Shown piece by piece: positions 7,054 to 16,023 of a stretch of DNA of 21,963 nucleotides. This DNA comes from DAOQAU01 sp964640325 (GTDB taxonomy: Bacteria > Cyanobacteriota > Vampirovibrionia > Gastranaerophilales > Gastranaerophilaceae). Made by a program: the position numbers and the translations under genes. Below the pieces are notes generated by a model. It had not been told where the DNA came from. It did not search any database and worked only from the letters and a program-made list of their open reading frames with translations. The first letter of the stretch is position 1, and each line of letters opens with the position of its first letter. The DNA lies in NCBI GenBank assembly GCA_964640325.1, contig CAZXID010000027.1, positions 1 through 21,963 on the forward strand. The letters are read 5' to 3'.

Positions 7054-8376
7054 ATCTTCAAAGGCAACAATTTTTTTATCAATAATTTTTTGAGACAATA
7101 AACATGCAATTCCGCCTATGGCGCTAAAATTTATAATATTTTTTTTAATCATTAATTTTATTACATCTTCAGCACGCTCGCCCTTGCCGATTGTGGCTAA
7201 AATTTCTTTTTTAGAAATTTCGGGCATATATTTATCCATTCTGACAGATGTTGTGGGACCTATTGGACCTATAATTTCTGTTTTAGGGCATGGGCAAGGG
7301 CCGGCATAAAAAATTATTTTATTTTTTAAATCCACAGGAATATTTTGCCCTTTTTGAATAAGCTCAACAAGACGCTTATGCGCCATATCTCTTGCTGTGT
7401 ATAATTCACCGCTTAGAAGAACTTTTTGACCTGACTTAAGTTTTTTGATTTTATCGATTTGATTAGTATTCAAATTTATGTAATCTTTAAAGCCTGTGCT
7501 TTTTGGTTTATAATTTTTTATTAATTTTTGAGGGTAAAATTTAATTTTATTTGCACTGATTTTACATTTTGCATGTCTTGAACTATGGCAATTTACAGTC
7601 ACTGTAACAGGCATAGATGCGATATGCGTAGAGTCAGTAAGTATTTCTACATCCAACGCGGTTGTAAGCCCGCCTAAACCCATTGTACCTATCTTTAAAT
7701 TATTTATTGTTTTATGTATTTTTTCTGCCAGTTTTTGGTGGTTTTCATCGGGGTTTTTATCTAAAAGGAGGGCTTTTTTTGATAAAATTCCTGAGTGTTC
7801 GATAGTTCCGCCGATGCCTATTCCTAAGAAAAATGGCGGACATGCTTTTGCGCCGGCCGATTTTACCGTATCAATGACAAATTCTATAAGTTCGCTTTCA
7901 TCGGCTGTAGGCGAAAGCATTTTTGCAGCAGAGGCGTTTTCTGCACCGGCACCTTTTATAAGAATTTCTATTTCAACATTTTTACCCTTACAAAATTCTG
8001 TATAAATGATACATGGAGTATTGTTATTAGTATTAATTCTTTCGAAAAGTGCATTTTTAACCACAGATTTTCTGTAATAATTTTTCTTATATGCTCTTGC
8101 AACCGCATTGTTAACAATTTTTTGCAGGTTTTTAATCATAACTTTTTCGCCGATTTTTAAAAACACTAAAACTTGTCCTGTGTCTTGGCATAGCGGTTTT
8201 TTCTTCAAAAAAGACATTTTTGCATTTTTTAATATCAATTCAAGCGCGTGCTTTGAATTTTGGTTGGTTTCGTTTTTATATGCGTCAAGAATTTTTTTAA
8301 AAACACCGTCGCAAAGTTCCGTGTTTGCCTTTATGCAAAGTTCATATATTGCTTTTCCGATTAATTTTTCAATCAT
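6994..8376 (-). CDS. fumA: Class I fumarate hydratase, alpha and beta domains fused
   Basis: This 460-residue [4Fe-4S] hydro-lyase interconverts fumarate and (S)-malate. The N-terminal catalytic domain (about 1-275) carries the three cluster cysteines: C63 in PLCQDTGQV, C179 in KACPPFFLGIGIGG and C263 in NCHSSRHA. The C-terminal beta domain (about 284-460) has LSGELYTARDMAHKRL, YAGPCPCP, GPIGPTTSVRMDKY and IGKGER. In many bacteria these are separate FumA/TtdA- and FumB/TtdB-like subunits; here they are one chain of normal fused length. L-tartrate dehydratase is the main alternative. The cluster is oxygen labile, fitting an anaerobe. Its ATG overlaps the tlyA stop (ATGA), and its 3' end overlaps the HD gene by 60 nt. 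It is the last gene of the operon. Confidence 0.93.
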   Translation of the reverse strand: MIEKLIGKAIYELCIKANTELCDGVFKKILDAYKNETNQNSKHALELILKNAKMSFLKKKPLCQDTGQVLVFLKIGEKVMIKNLQKIVNNAVARAYKKNYYRKSVVKNALFERINTNNNTPCIIYTEFCKGKNVEIEILIKGAGAENASAAKMLSPTADESELIEFVIDTVKSAGAKACPPFFLGIGIGGTIEHSGILSKKALLLDKNPDENHQKLAEKIHKTINNLKIGTMGLGGLTTALDVEILTDSTHIASMPVTVTVNCHSSRHAKCKISANKIKFYPQKLIKNYKPKSTGFKDYINLNTNQIDKIKKLKSGQKVLLSGELYTARDMAHKRLVELIQKGQNIPVDLKNKIIFYAGPCPCPKTEIIGPIGPTTSVRMDKYMPEISKKEILATIGKGERAEDVIKLMIKKNIINFSAIGGIACLLSQKIIDKKIVAFEDLGTEAIYRLEVQNFPVFVV

Positions 8377-9173
8377 AAATCGGCCTCTTTTACTGTGTTT
8401 TTAACAGAAAATTGATTAGTAATCGCAGGAGTTGTTGAAAGATGAATTAAATATTCACAATTTCCGGCGGGCCCTTTTATGGGCGAAAAAGTTAAATCGG
8501 CTACTGTATAGCCAAGAGATTCAGCAAAAATTATTATGTCATTAATTGCATTTTCCTGTGCTGCTTTGTCTTTTACAACTCCGCCTTTTGAAATACTTTC
8601 TCTGCCGACTTCAAATTGGGGCTTTATAAGTGCGACTATTTCGTGCTCATTTTTTAGTAATTTTTGAATATTGGGCAGTACTTTTTTTATTGATATAAAA
8701 GACAAATCCATAACCGCAAGGTCTGCAACAGGTTCATCTGAAGAATAGATTTGGGAAAAATCACAATTTTTTATGTTGGTCTTTTCAATAACTTTAACCT
8801 TTTTATTACTTCTAAGTTTCCAGTCGATTTGTCCATATCCGACATCTATCGAATATATTTTTTGTGCCCCGTTTTGCAATAAGCAATCTGTAAAGCCTCC
8901 TGTTGAAGCTCCTGCATCAAGACAAATCCTATCTTTTGTGTCTAATTTAAAAGTTTCGAGTGCTTTTTGCAGTTTAAATCCGCCTCTTGAAACAAACGGT
9001 GTGGTTTTAATTTTTATATCGTAATTATTTGTCAAATCAATGTGATGGCCTGATTTTGTTATTACAACTTCATCAACTTGAACATTTCCGGCCATAATAT
9101 TTGCCGAGGCTTTACTTTTATTTTCAAAGTAACCTTGATTTACCAAAAAATTGTCGAGTCTTACTTTTTTCAA
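8373..9173 (-). CDS. tlyA: TlyA-family rRNA 2'-O-methyltransferase
   Basis: This 266-residue protein has an N-terminal S4 RNA-binding domain (about 5-50, RLDNFLVNQGYF) and an FtsJ/RrmJ-like Rossmann methyltransferase. Visible features are VSRGGFKLQKAL (61-72), SAM motif I CLDAGASTGGFTD (84-96), MDLSFIS (155-161), LIKPQFEVG (182-190) and the C-terminal GPAGNCEYL. The K-D-K-E catalytic set is K67, D156, K184 and E240. TlyA enzymes methylate ribose in 16S and/or 23S rRNA; the name haemolysin in old annotations is misleading. It starts with TTG in a TTGA overlap with the tatD stop, with GGAAAGG about 10 nt upstream, and ends in an ATGA overlap with the fumarase. Expression is therefore coupled to both neighbours. 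Confidence 0.93.
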   Translation of the reverse strand: MKKVRLDNFLVNQGYFENKSKASANIMAGNVQVDEVVITKSGHHIDLTNNYDIKIKTTPFVSRGGFKLQKALETFKLDTKDRICLDAGASTGGFTDCLLQNGAQKIYSIDVGYGQIDWKLRSNKKVKVIEKTNIKNCDFSQIYSSDEPVADLAVMDLSFISIKKVLPNIQKLLKNEHEIVALIKPQFEVGRESISKGGVVKDKAAQENAINDIIIFAESLGYTVADLTFSPIKGPAGNCEYLIHLSTTPAITNQFSVKNTVKEADL

Positions 9174-9937
9174 ATTTTAAAAACCTTTCCGGCATTTTCC
9201 GTCGTGACTTTAACTACGGTGTTAAATGGTATGTCGCGTATTTTTGCAATTTCTTCGGCTATAAGTTTTGTGTATGCCGGTTCATTGCGCTTGCCTCTAA
9301 ATGGGACAGGTGTGAGATATGGCGCATCGGTCTCAAGTAAAATATATTCCAAAGGAATATTTTTTGCAATTTCATGTATTTTTTTTGCGTTTTTAAAAGT
9401 TACTACTCCGCCAATACCTATGTAAAATCCTTTGTTAATACATTCTTTTGCAAATTCATAACTTCCCGAAAAACAGTGCATTATTACGTCAATTCCCATT
9501 ATGTTTTCGGTGAGAATATCAAAAGTATCTTTATGAGCATCTCTGTTATGGACAATTAATGGTTTATTTAAATTATTGGCTATTTCAATTTGTTTTGCAA
9601 AAGCAACTTTTTGTTGGTCAATAAACGTTTTATCCCAATAATAGTCAAGCCCGCATTCTCCTATTGCGACTACTTTTTTATCTTCGCCTAATCTTAAAAT
9701 TTGATTATAGTCCTCTTCATCTGCCTTTTGCACTTCACTTGGATGAATTCCAAGTGCGCAATATATGTTTTCATGTTTTTGAGCCAAATCGAGAACTTTT
9801 GAAAAAGAATTTCTGTCTACCGACGGTACAATAATTTTTTTAACCCCTGCATTTGTCGCGTTTAGAATAACTTCGTCAAAATCTTTAAAATCCTGCATAT
9901 CAATGTGTGAATGTGTATCTATAATATAATTTGACAT
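9170..9937 (-). CDS. tatD: TatD-family metal-dependent hydrolase (DNase)
   Basis: This 255-residue TIM-barrel amidohydrolase acts as a 3'-5' exonuclease on DNA or RNA in known TatD/YcfH proteins. All metal ligands are visible: H9 and H11 in DTHSHID, E94 in GECGLDYYW, H130 in IVHNRDA, H154 in MHCFSG and D204 in ETDAPYLTP. The frame is open to 9991 inside the AsmA/TamB gene, but the ATG at 9937 gives the classical N-terminus MSNYIIDTHSHID and starts 1 nt after the preceding stop codon (TAAGATG), so I choose it. The upstream GGATTG is a weak ribosome binding site, so coupling with the upstream gene is likely. TatD, YcfH and YjjV paralogs cannot be told apart here. Confidence 0.93.
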   Translation of the reverse strand: MSNYIIDTHSHIDMQDFKDFDEVILNATNAGVKKIIVPSVDRNSFSKVLDLAQKHENIYCALGIHPSEVQKADEEDYNQILRLGEDKKVVAIGECGLDYYWDKTFIDQQKVAFAKQIEIANNLNKPLIVHNRDAHKDTFDILTENIMGIDVIMHCFSGSYEFAKECINKGFYIGIGGVVTFKNAKKIHEIAKNIPLEYILLETDAPYLTPVPFRGKRNEPAYTKLIAEEIAKIRDIPFNTVVKVTTENAGKVFKI

Positions 9938-9938
9938 C

Positions 9939-12900
9939 TTATTCAATCCACTTAAAGCTTTGGACATAACTGTCACCGTTAATATCACCATAGATCTTTA
10001 CGGTAAATATCCTGTACAGCTCGTCATTAAGTTCATATCCGGGAATTTTTGTCATTTCATTGTAAAGCTTGTTTTGTTTGGCTTCGTCAATGCTTATTCC
10101 GGGAATAGTATTAAACAAAGAATTTAAAGAAGCATTACCTACAGGGCCGAGTATTGTTGTAATCTTTTTGGAAAGTTTACCGAAAATATTCATATCTGCA
10201 ATTAATGTTGAAAAATTATAAGTACCGCTTAAAAATAAACTTAAATCCTTTCCTTTTGAGTAAATTTCAATTGATTTTGCAAACCCCGAATCAATGTCAA
10301 ACTTCCCTTTAATGCTATCAAAATGTCCTGTTTTAAGCGGAGAAAGCAAATCAATTATATTGTTAATCGAAAGGCCGGTTATTCCACTTTTTACAACATT
10401 TGATGCTCTCAAAAGGTATTCCAGTGAGCCGAGTTTAGGCATTTTCCCGTTTGTTACTTCAAAGTAGCCTATGCCGTTAAGTGTTTCCATGCAAAGTTTT
10501 TCTGTCTTTGAATTGCACATTATATCGGCATCTCCGGTAAGTTTCCCAAAAATTTGATTAGGCAGTTCAAACAATGAATCTGCTACCTGATTTGCATCAA
10601 CATTTGAAAATTTTAAAATTAAATGTGATTTCGAGCTGAGGAGATTATAGTCAAAAATACCGTTTACTTTGCCGTCTTTTAAATCAAACCCGAACTCATC
10701 AAGGCTAAAGAGCATTTTATCATCAAGAGAAATTTTTGCATTAAGATTGTTAGCCTGAACGTTTTTTACAATAACTTCAGTAGCTCTTAGGCGTGCGTCA
10801 TTTATTATTATATTAGACAGATCAATACTTTGTGCTTCATTTGTAATTTTATGTTTGTCACTTTCGATTTGGAGTTTAGAAACACTTTTAGCGATAGCAT
10901 TTATGTCCAGCTTATCTGTTGAAATGTTAATGTTATTAAAGACATACGGTGCCTCAAGCTTATTTTTCAAGCTTGATTCAAGCATGATTTTATTTGAAAA
11001 TATTTCCCCCGTAGCTTTTATGCTTATGTAGTCATTGAAAAAATCCAATGAAATATCTTTAACAGTCGTATCCAATAAAGGAATATCTATACCTGTAAAA
11101 TCAATATCACCAATCATTTTGGGCCTTGATAAATCACCGCTGATTGCGATATCAGAAGTGAATTGCCCTTGTTTTATAAGGGGTTTTCTGAATATTATAT
11201 TAAAGATCTTGGCATCTGTCGGATTTGTGGTTTTTATATAAAAATTTTCAAGAACAATTTTTTTATTTGTATTAAAATCAACCAACCCTTTTGCCGAAAG
11301 TTGATTTTGAGAAAATATTTTGCCATTTTGCGAAGAAATCATTTTGTCGTACTGAAATCCGTTTATATTAATGTAAGTAGGCGCAATATCGGCGTTTAAT
11401 AAAATTCTAATAGGATTTTGAGAATCACCGATTACAGACCCCATATAATAAATATTTGCATCATCTTGAAGATTTATTTCAGACCTTGTGGCATAAAGCT
11501 TTTTTGTCCCTTGGATTCTTGATGAAAAGGTAATATCGCCCTTAATTTTTACAGGGTATATCGCCCTTGTGTTAACGTATTTATCAATAAAAGTTTGATT
11601 TGGTCTGGAATTCAGATAGATATTTAAATTGGGTTCTTTAAAAATGTTATAGATTGTGCCGTCAGCAAGTAGTGGGACTGTATCAAATACGGAATTTATT
11701 TTATATAAATTTATTGTATTTCCCTTAATTTCAAAAGTCCCGCTATAAATATTTATAGGTAAATTTAGCGGTAAGTATGTGAACTTAATATTGTTAACCC
11801 TTGTTTTGCCGTATATTGAAATTTTATCCGTATCAATTTTATCTGTAGGCCCTATGTATGATGCACTCATTTCTAAAAAATTATTCGTACTTGTGCTTAT
11901 ATATTTAAAATTATCAAAACTCAGCGATGGTAAAGTATCGATTATATCTGAGATATAAAGCCTTTCTGATTTAAAATGTATGTCGGCAAAATTATTTTTA
12001 ATTTTTCCTTTAATTTTAATTTTTGATTTATTCAGAACGGACAGTAAATCAGCCTCTAAATCTGTATTTTTATACTTAATGGTGCCCAGTATACTTTTTA
12101 TTTGAAGCGACAGTCCCTTTATACTGGCATTATTTCCCAATAGTGTAATAGTCCCGTCTGCAAAAATATTTTTCCCGAGTTTAAAATCATTAATTGAATT
12201 GACTTTCCCTTTAAGATTTAGAGTGAAATTCACCTTTCCCTTGGCGTTTTGAAGTTGTGAAACTTGTTTTTGTATATCTCCCAATAGCGGAGAATTTTTA
12301 AGTATAAACAGTAGATCACCTAAGTCTTGACCTTCAGCAAAAGCTCTATAATTAAGCTCTCCAAGTAGAGTGCAAGAACCTTTAATTTTTACCGGTTTAT
12401 TGTTCAGATATGCCTGAGCTGTTTCAAAGTAAGTGTTGGCATTTTTAAATTCTAACTTCCCTCCGGCATTTTTTAAAGTCAATTCAAGATCATTAATGCT
12501 TACGCTGGCGTTTCTAAAATTGAAAACCCCAAACAGGCTAGGCGCAAGCTTTGTCCCTGAAGTTTTAAGATTAATATTGCCAAATCCGTGTATATCCATG
12601 ACCGGAACCGGACCCAAATCAAAGTGTAATACTTGATGTATCGGTATTAAAATGTTTTGCGCGGTTTTTAAATTAACATTTTTTGTACTTGTAATATCCA
12701 AAAAAGTTTTTTTGTCATCATATAAGTAAATATCGCCTTTTACGCTTACGTGCTCATCTTTTTCGGAAGGAACAAAAACATCTAAAAAGAATTTTTCACC
12801 CGAAAAATCTAAACTGACAGTCGCCTTTGGAATATGTGAAGGCAAGGGCTTTATTACATAAGCATTTGTGGAGAGGATTTTTCCAATTAAATTCGGCCTG

Positions 12901-14060
12901 TCGGCTCTTCCTTTTATCGCCAAATTACCCTGAATATCTGAAAAATAGCCGTATTTTTTAAGGGTATAAATGTCAACTTCTTTTATCTCAAAGTCTGTAG
13001 GCAGAAGAGAAATACAATCCTCAATTCTTGATTTTTCTACAATTATATTAAGGTTGAGCCAAGGTTTTTGGGCATTCATTCTTTTTATTTCACCAAAAAA
13101 TTCAGCATTAATATTATTGGACTTTATTTTAAATTTATTTATATTCAATAAACCCTTGGAAACATCTAAAACGGTAGATATAACAAGCTTTTTATCAAAT
13201 AAAATTGATGAAGGCAGGTCTTTTTCAATTATTTTAAGCTTGTCAATGCTAATCAGTGAATTTATGCGTTTTCTGGAATTATCCAAAATATTTGTTTTCG
13301 TTTCAATATTAATTATACCTGCGGTATTTAAAACTTTATTTTTAGTGAATTTTTTAATGTATGTTGAAAATGTGCTTAAATCAAGGTTTGTGACGGTTCC
13401 ATCAAATACAACATCTTTTGTTTCAAAACTCTTTTTAAAGGGCAGCTTGAAGTCTAAATCAATATCAATTTTTGAAATTTTATTATTCACATTTATTCTT
13501 GAATTCGTTGATAATTTAATGAATTTTTTTGAATTAAAATTGTATAGATTGAAATAATCTCCGCTGAAAATAATGTCTTTATTTTGGAATTCATCCTTTA
13601 ATGAGATGTTGTAATCTTGGACATATACTTGGATGTCTTCAAGTAAAAGTTTAGGGTTTGCTTTTTCAATGAAAAGAATATTTCCCAAATATAGATGCAA
13701 ATGCTTGTCAACTTTAAGATCTAAATTAAGTTTGTCGCAAGAAAAATATGCAGGGTTAATTTTTCCCATAAACATAGGCAAAAGTCTTATTTTAAGCTTC
13801 GGATTGTCAAGAATTAAAGGAGCTTTATCAGAATCCAAAATTTTAAATTCTTCAGCGTTAATCCATACCGAAGGAATTAGTCCCATTTTTAACTGAGGAT
13901 TTTTAAATTTAATATTTAACCCTAATTCTTTATGTATAATTTTTTCAAGTGTTAGAACATTATGCTGTATGTTTACCAGTGAAGGGATCCCCCAATAGTA
14001 AAAAGCATAAATAATCACAAAAAAAAGTATATATATTAGTGTTTTAAGTCTGGCTTTCAT
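9939..14060 (-). CDS. AsmA/TamB-like envelope lipid-transport protein
   Basis: This 1373-residue protein is the largest in the window. An N-terminal signal anchor (about 5-25, LIYILFFVIIYAFYYW) is followed by an AsmA-type N-terminal domain: LGLNIKFKNPQLKMGLIPSV, then a segment ending LKIRLLP. A very long run of alternating beta strands follows. The C-terminal part (about 1207-1320, KLGSLEYLLRASNVV, IKGKFDIDSG, LSGTYNF) is typical of AsmA-like C-terminal regions. Known relatives (TamB, YhdP, YdbH) form long hydrophobic grooves that carry phospholipid across the periplasm; YhdP is similar in length. The protein should be anchored in the inner membrane and span the periplasm. No ribosome binding site precedes the ATG; TATAAT lies 7 nt upstream. 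First gene of a four-gene operon. Which paralog it matches cannot be decided by eye. Confidence 0.85.
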   Translation of the reverse strand: MKARLKTLIYILFFVIIYAFYYWGIPSLVNIQHNVLTLEKIIHKELGLNIKFKNPQLKMGLIPSVWINAEEFKILDSDKAPLILDNPKLKIRLLPMFMGKINPAYFSCDKLNLDLKVDKHLHLYLGNILFIEKANPKLLLEDIQVYVQDYNISLKDEFQNKDIIFSGDYFNLYNFNSKKFIKLSTNSRINVNNKISKIDIDLDFKLPFKKSFETKDVVFDGTVTNLDLSTFSTYIKKFTKNKVLNTAGIINIETKTNILDNSRKRINSLISIDKLKIIEKDLPSSILFDKKLVISTVLDVSKGLLNINKFKIKSNNINAEFFGEIKRMNAQKPWLNLNIIVEKSRIEDCISLLPTDFEIKEVDIYTLKKYGYFSDIQGNLAIKGRADRPNLIGKILSTNAYVIKPLPSHIPKATVSLDFSGEKFFLDVFVPSEKDEHVSVKGDIYLYDDKKTFLDITSTKNVNLKTAQNILIPIHQVLHFDLGPVPVMDIHGFGNINLKTSGTKLAPSLFGVFNFRNASVSINDLELTLKNAGGKLEFKNANTYFETAQAYLNNKPVKIKGSCTLLGELNYRAFAEGQDLGDLLFILKNSPLLGDIQKQVSQLQNAKGKVNFTLNLKGKVNSINDFKLGKNIFADGTITLLGNNASIKGLSLQIKSILGTIKYKNTDLEADLLSVLNKSKIKIKGKIKNNFADIHFKSERLYISDIIDTLPSLSFDNFKYISTSTNNFLEMSASYIGPTDKIDTDKISIYGKTRVNNIKFTYLPLNLPINIYSGTFEIKGNTINLYKINSVFDTVPLLADGTIYNIFKEPNLNIYLNSRPNQTFIDKYVNTRAIYPVKIKGDITFSSRIQGTKKLYATRSEINLQDDANIYYMGSVIGDSQNPIRILLNADIAPTYININGFQYDKMISSQNGKIFSQNQLSAKGLVDFNTNKKIVLENFYIKTTNPTDAKIFNIIFRKPLIKQGQFTSDIAISGDLSRPKMIGDIDFTGIDIPLLDTTVKDISLDFFNDYISIKATGEIFSNKIMLESSLKNKLEAPYVFNNINISTDKLDINAIAKSVSKLQIESDKHKITNEAQSIDLSNIIINDARLRATEVIVKNVQANNLNAKISLDDKMLFSLDEFGFDLKDGKVNGIFDYNLLSSKSHLILKFSNVDANQVADSLFELPNQIFGKLTGDADIMCNSKTEKLCMETLNGIGYFEVTNGKMPKLGSLEYLLRASNVVKSGITGLSINNIIDLLSPLKTGHFDSIKGKFDIDSGFAKSIEIYSKGKDLSLFLSGTYNFSTLIADMNIFGKLSKKITTILGPVGNASLNSLFNTIPGISIDEAKQNKLYNEMTKIPGYELNDELYRIFTVKIYGDINGDSYVQSFKWIE

Positions 14061-14067
14061 TCATTTA

Positions 14068-14073
14068 ATTATA
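14068..14073 (-). promoter_or_regulatory. Putative -10 box giving a leaderless AsmA/TamB-like mRNA
   Basis: The minus strand reads TATAAT, ending 7 nt before the ATG at 14060. A start site at the usual distance would fall on or next to the ATG. No Shine-Dalgarno sequence is present between. The -35 region (about 14091-14096, TTTATT on minus) is weak. Confidence 0.45.
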
Positions 14074-14130
14074 TTATCAAAGGTAAAATTAATAAATAAA
14101 AACATTTCATTTTTATCAATATGTTAAGCG

Positions 14131-14706
14131 CTAAAAATTATCACAAAGAAGTTCAAAGAATGCCTGAGGGTGGAAGCAGGTCGGACAAATCAAAGGTGCG
14201 TCAATTCCTTTTGCTACAAAGCCGCAGTTCCTGCACTTCCAAGTGACCTCAGCCAACTTGCTAAAGACCATATTTTCGTCAATATTTTTTGCAAGTGCTA
14301 AAAAACGCGATTCATGATGCTTTTCAACAATACAAACGTGCTTAAATGTTTCTGCTACATCGTAAAAACCTTCTTCCTCGGCTGTTTTTGAAGCATTTAA
14401 ATAAATATTGGACCATTCGTCATGTTCTCCCATCGCAGCATGTTTAAGGTTTTCAAGCGTTGAACCGAGATGAAAAGGGTATTCGGCATCGACTTTTAGA
14501 ATTCCGCTTCCCAAATATTTGTAAAAAAGTTTCGCATGTTCCTTTTCATTGTCGGCGGTTTCAATAAATATCGCCGATATTTGTTCAAACCCCGCCTTTT
14601 TTGCCAGTGAAGCAAAGTAAGTATATCTGTTGCGAGCTTGAGATTCCCCTGAAAATGCGTTTATAAGGCATTGCTGAGTTTTTGTACCTTCTAATTTTTT
14701 GTCCAT
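14131..14706 (-). CDS. rbr: Rubrerythrin
   Basis: This 191-residue cytoplasmic protein reduces hydrogen peroxide in anaerobes. The N-terminal ferritin-like domain holds a di-iron site with ligands in GESQARNRY (E21), ADNEKEHAKLF (E54, H57), AMGEHDEW (E94, E97) and VEKHHESRF (E128, H131). The C-terminal rubredoxin domain binds one iron through C158/C161 (WKCRNCGF) and C174/C177 (ICPTCFHP). Length and domain order are classical. The frame is open to 14739, but the ATG at 14706 has a strong GGAGG 5 nt upstream and matches the family start. It follows the FAD oxidoreductase after 45 nt on the same strand, so it may be co-transcribed. Its electron donor could be rubredoxin, ferredoxin or a flavoprotein. 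Confidence 0.96.
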   Translation of the reverse strand: MDKKLEGTKTQQCLINAFSGESQARNRYTYFASLAKKAGFEQISAIFIETADNEKEHAKLFYKYLGSGILKVDAEYPFHLGSTLENLKHAAMGEHDEWSNIYLNASKTAEEEGFYDVAETFKHVCIVEKHHESRFLALAKNIDENMVFSKLAEVTWKCRNCGFVAKGIDAPLICPTCFHPQAFFELLCDNF

Positions 14707-14751
14707 AGTTCCTCCATATATAAAGAAGATTACAAACAAAGTAAAGGAAAA

Positions 14752-16023
14752 TTAATTATCCACAGAGGCAATATGCTTTGCTATACCTTCTCCCATAGAA
14801 AAACAACTTGGCTGAATTCTAAGCGCCGCTTGCGCCAAAAAGTCCGCACTTAAGCAACGTCCTGCAACGTAAAAATTGTCAAAATCATCTGAGATTAAGG
14901 CTTCAACCGGAAGTTGATATTCTTTTTCAGTCTTTTCTAAAATTGATTTACCGTCTTTGTTTGAGTGAACATCAATTGGATAATTTGATTTTAAGACAGG
15001 ATTTTTAAATTTTTTACCGGATTTTAAATCATCCACAGTGTAAACATATTTACCTTTAATCCGCCTTGAAACACGGACTCCCAAAGCATCTGCAATATTT
15101 GAGATATAACTTTTTTCAAACCCTGGAAAGTAAATTTTGCAAAAGTCGGCTATTCTTAATATGCTTTCACGCCCTTCTATTAATGCTTTTGAGGCATTGA
15201 GGTTATTTAAAGGGTCTATTTCTTTGTCAAAATAAATTCTGGGACAGTTAAAAGCCAATGAATTCGGCATATTGGGTATGGAAAATACCTGAAAATAGCT
15301 TCTATCAGTGTTTTTTAGCATGTTTTTCGCCACAGCATCATCAAAAAGAGGCTTTAGAGCCCATTTTCTGCCTTTATCCCAGGTGTAAGCAGTCGATAAA
15401 TGCACCTGCCCGTCTATAACATGCATTGATGTAACAGCCCTGTCTTTATCAAAATCCAAAAGCCACTTACCAAAGATGTCTAAATCAATTCCGCTCATTT
15501 CAAAACGAAGCGAAACAGGCTGAAATTCATTTTCATTTTTTAAAAAATTACATCCTAAAATTTTTCCGACTTCACAATTTCCCGTTGTGTCTACAACATT
15601 ACTCGCTGCGATATATACCGATAACATTTCAGAAGAAATTGTAACTCCGTTAATATTCCTACCTATGGTATTTACACCTATTATTCTTGTATTAAAAAGC
15701 ACTTCTACGCCTGCTTTTGACATAAGTCTATCTAGGGCGACTTTGCAAAGCTCAGGATTAAACCATCCAGGGTTACTTTCGTAAGTAATTTGACCTTTCA
15801 TATCGGCCAATTCAGAAATTAAAGCATTGAAAAAATCTGTGTTTATTTGATTTTTAGAAGTATTCATCGCAGGAATTACAAGCCCTGACGTTATTGTACC
15901 CCCTAAGTGAATGTTTTTTTCAATTAAAAGCGTTTTTAAGCCGAGTTTGGCGCAGGTATAGGCGGCGGCACAGCCTGCTGTGCCGCCGCCTATTATAACA
16001 ACATCGTATTTATCAGAAGTCAT
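14752..16023 (-). CDS. FAD-dependent oxidoreductase coupled to an MnmC-type methyltransferase
   Basis: This 423-residue flavoprotein begins with a Rossmann dinucleotide-binding motif (DVVIIGGGTAGCAAAYTCAK) and a downstream acidic end (LLIEK, then HLGGTITSG). The C-terminal VAGRCLSADFLAQAALRIQP, followed by CFSMGEGIAKHI, is the second FAD contact typical of the FAD_oxidored (PF12831-like) group. No membrane segment or Fe-S motif is seen. Its ATG overlaps the stop of the upstream methyltransferase (ATGA), and AAAGGGG precedes it, so the two are translated together. The substrate is unknown. Because E. coli MnmC fuses an FAD oxidase to this kind of methyltransferase, a role in processing cmnm5U in tRNA is a reasonable hypothesis, though this is not visibly the MnmC oxidase family. 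Confidence 0.8.
   Translation of the reverse strand: MTSDKYDVVIIGGGTAGCAAAYTCAKLGLKTLLIEKNIHLGGTITSGLVIPAMNTSKNQINTDFFNALISELADMKGQITYESNPGWFNPELCKVALDRLMSKAGVEVLFNTRIIGVNTIGRNINGVTISSEMLSVYIAASNVVDTTGNCEVGKILGCNFLKNENEFQPVSLRFEMSGIDLDIFGKWLLDFDKDRAVTSMHVIDGQVHLSTAYTWDKGRKWALKPLFDDAVAKNMLKNTDRSYFQVFSIPNMPNSLAFNCPRIYFDKEIDPLNNLNASKALIEGRESILRIADFCKIYFPGFEKSYISNIADALGVRVSRRIKGKYVYTVDDLKSGKKFKNPVLKSNYPIDVHSNKDGKSILEKTEKEYQLPVEALISDDFDNFYVAGRCLSADFLAQAALRIQPSCFSMGEGIAKHIASVDN

Noticed and set aside
9938..9991. N-terminal extension of TatD into the AsmA/TamB gene
   Set aside because: The extra 18 residues overlap the end of the upstream gene and do not resemble TatD; MSNYIIDTHSHID is the family start.
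12970..13557. 195-residue open frame antisense to the AsmA/TamB-like gene
   Set aside because: It shows no domain, has no ribosome binding site and lies wholly within a well-supported gene; long antisense frames are expected in AT-rich coding DNA.
14707..14739. Longer start for rubrerythrin
   Set aside because: The strong GGAGG lies 5 nt before the ATG at 14706, and the family begins at that point.
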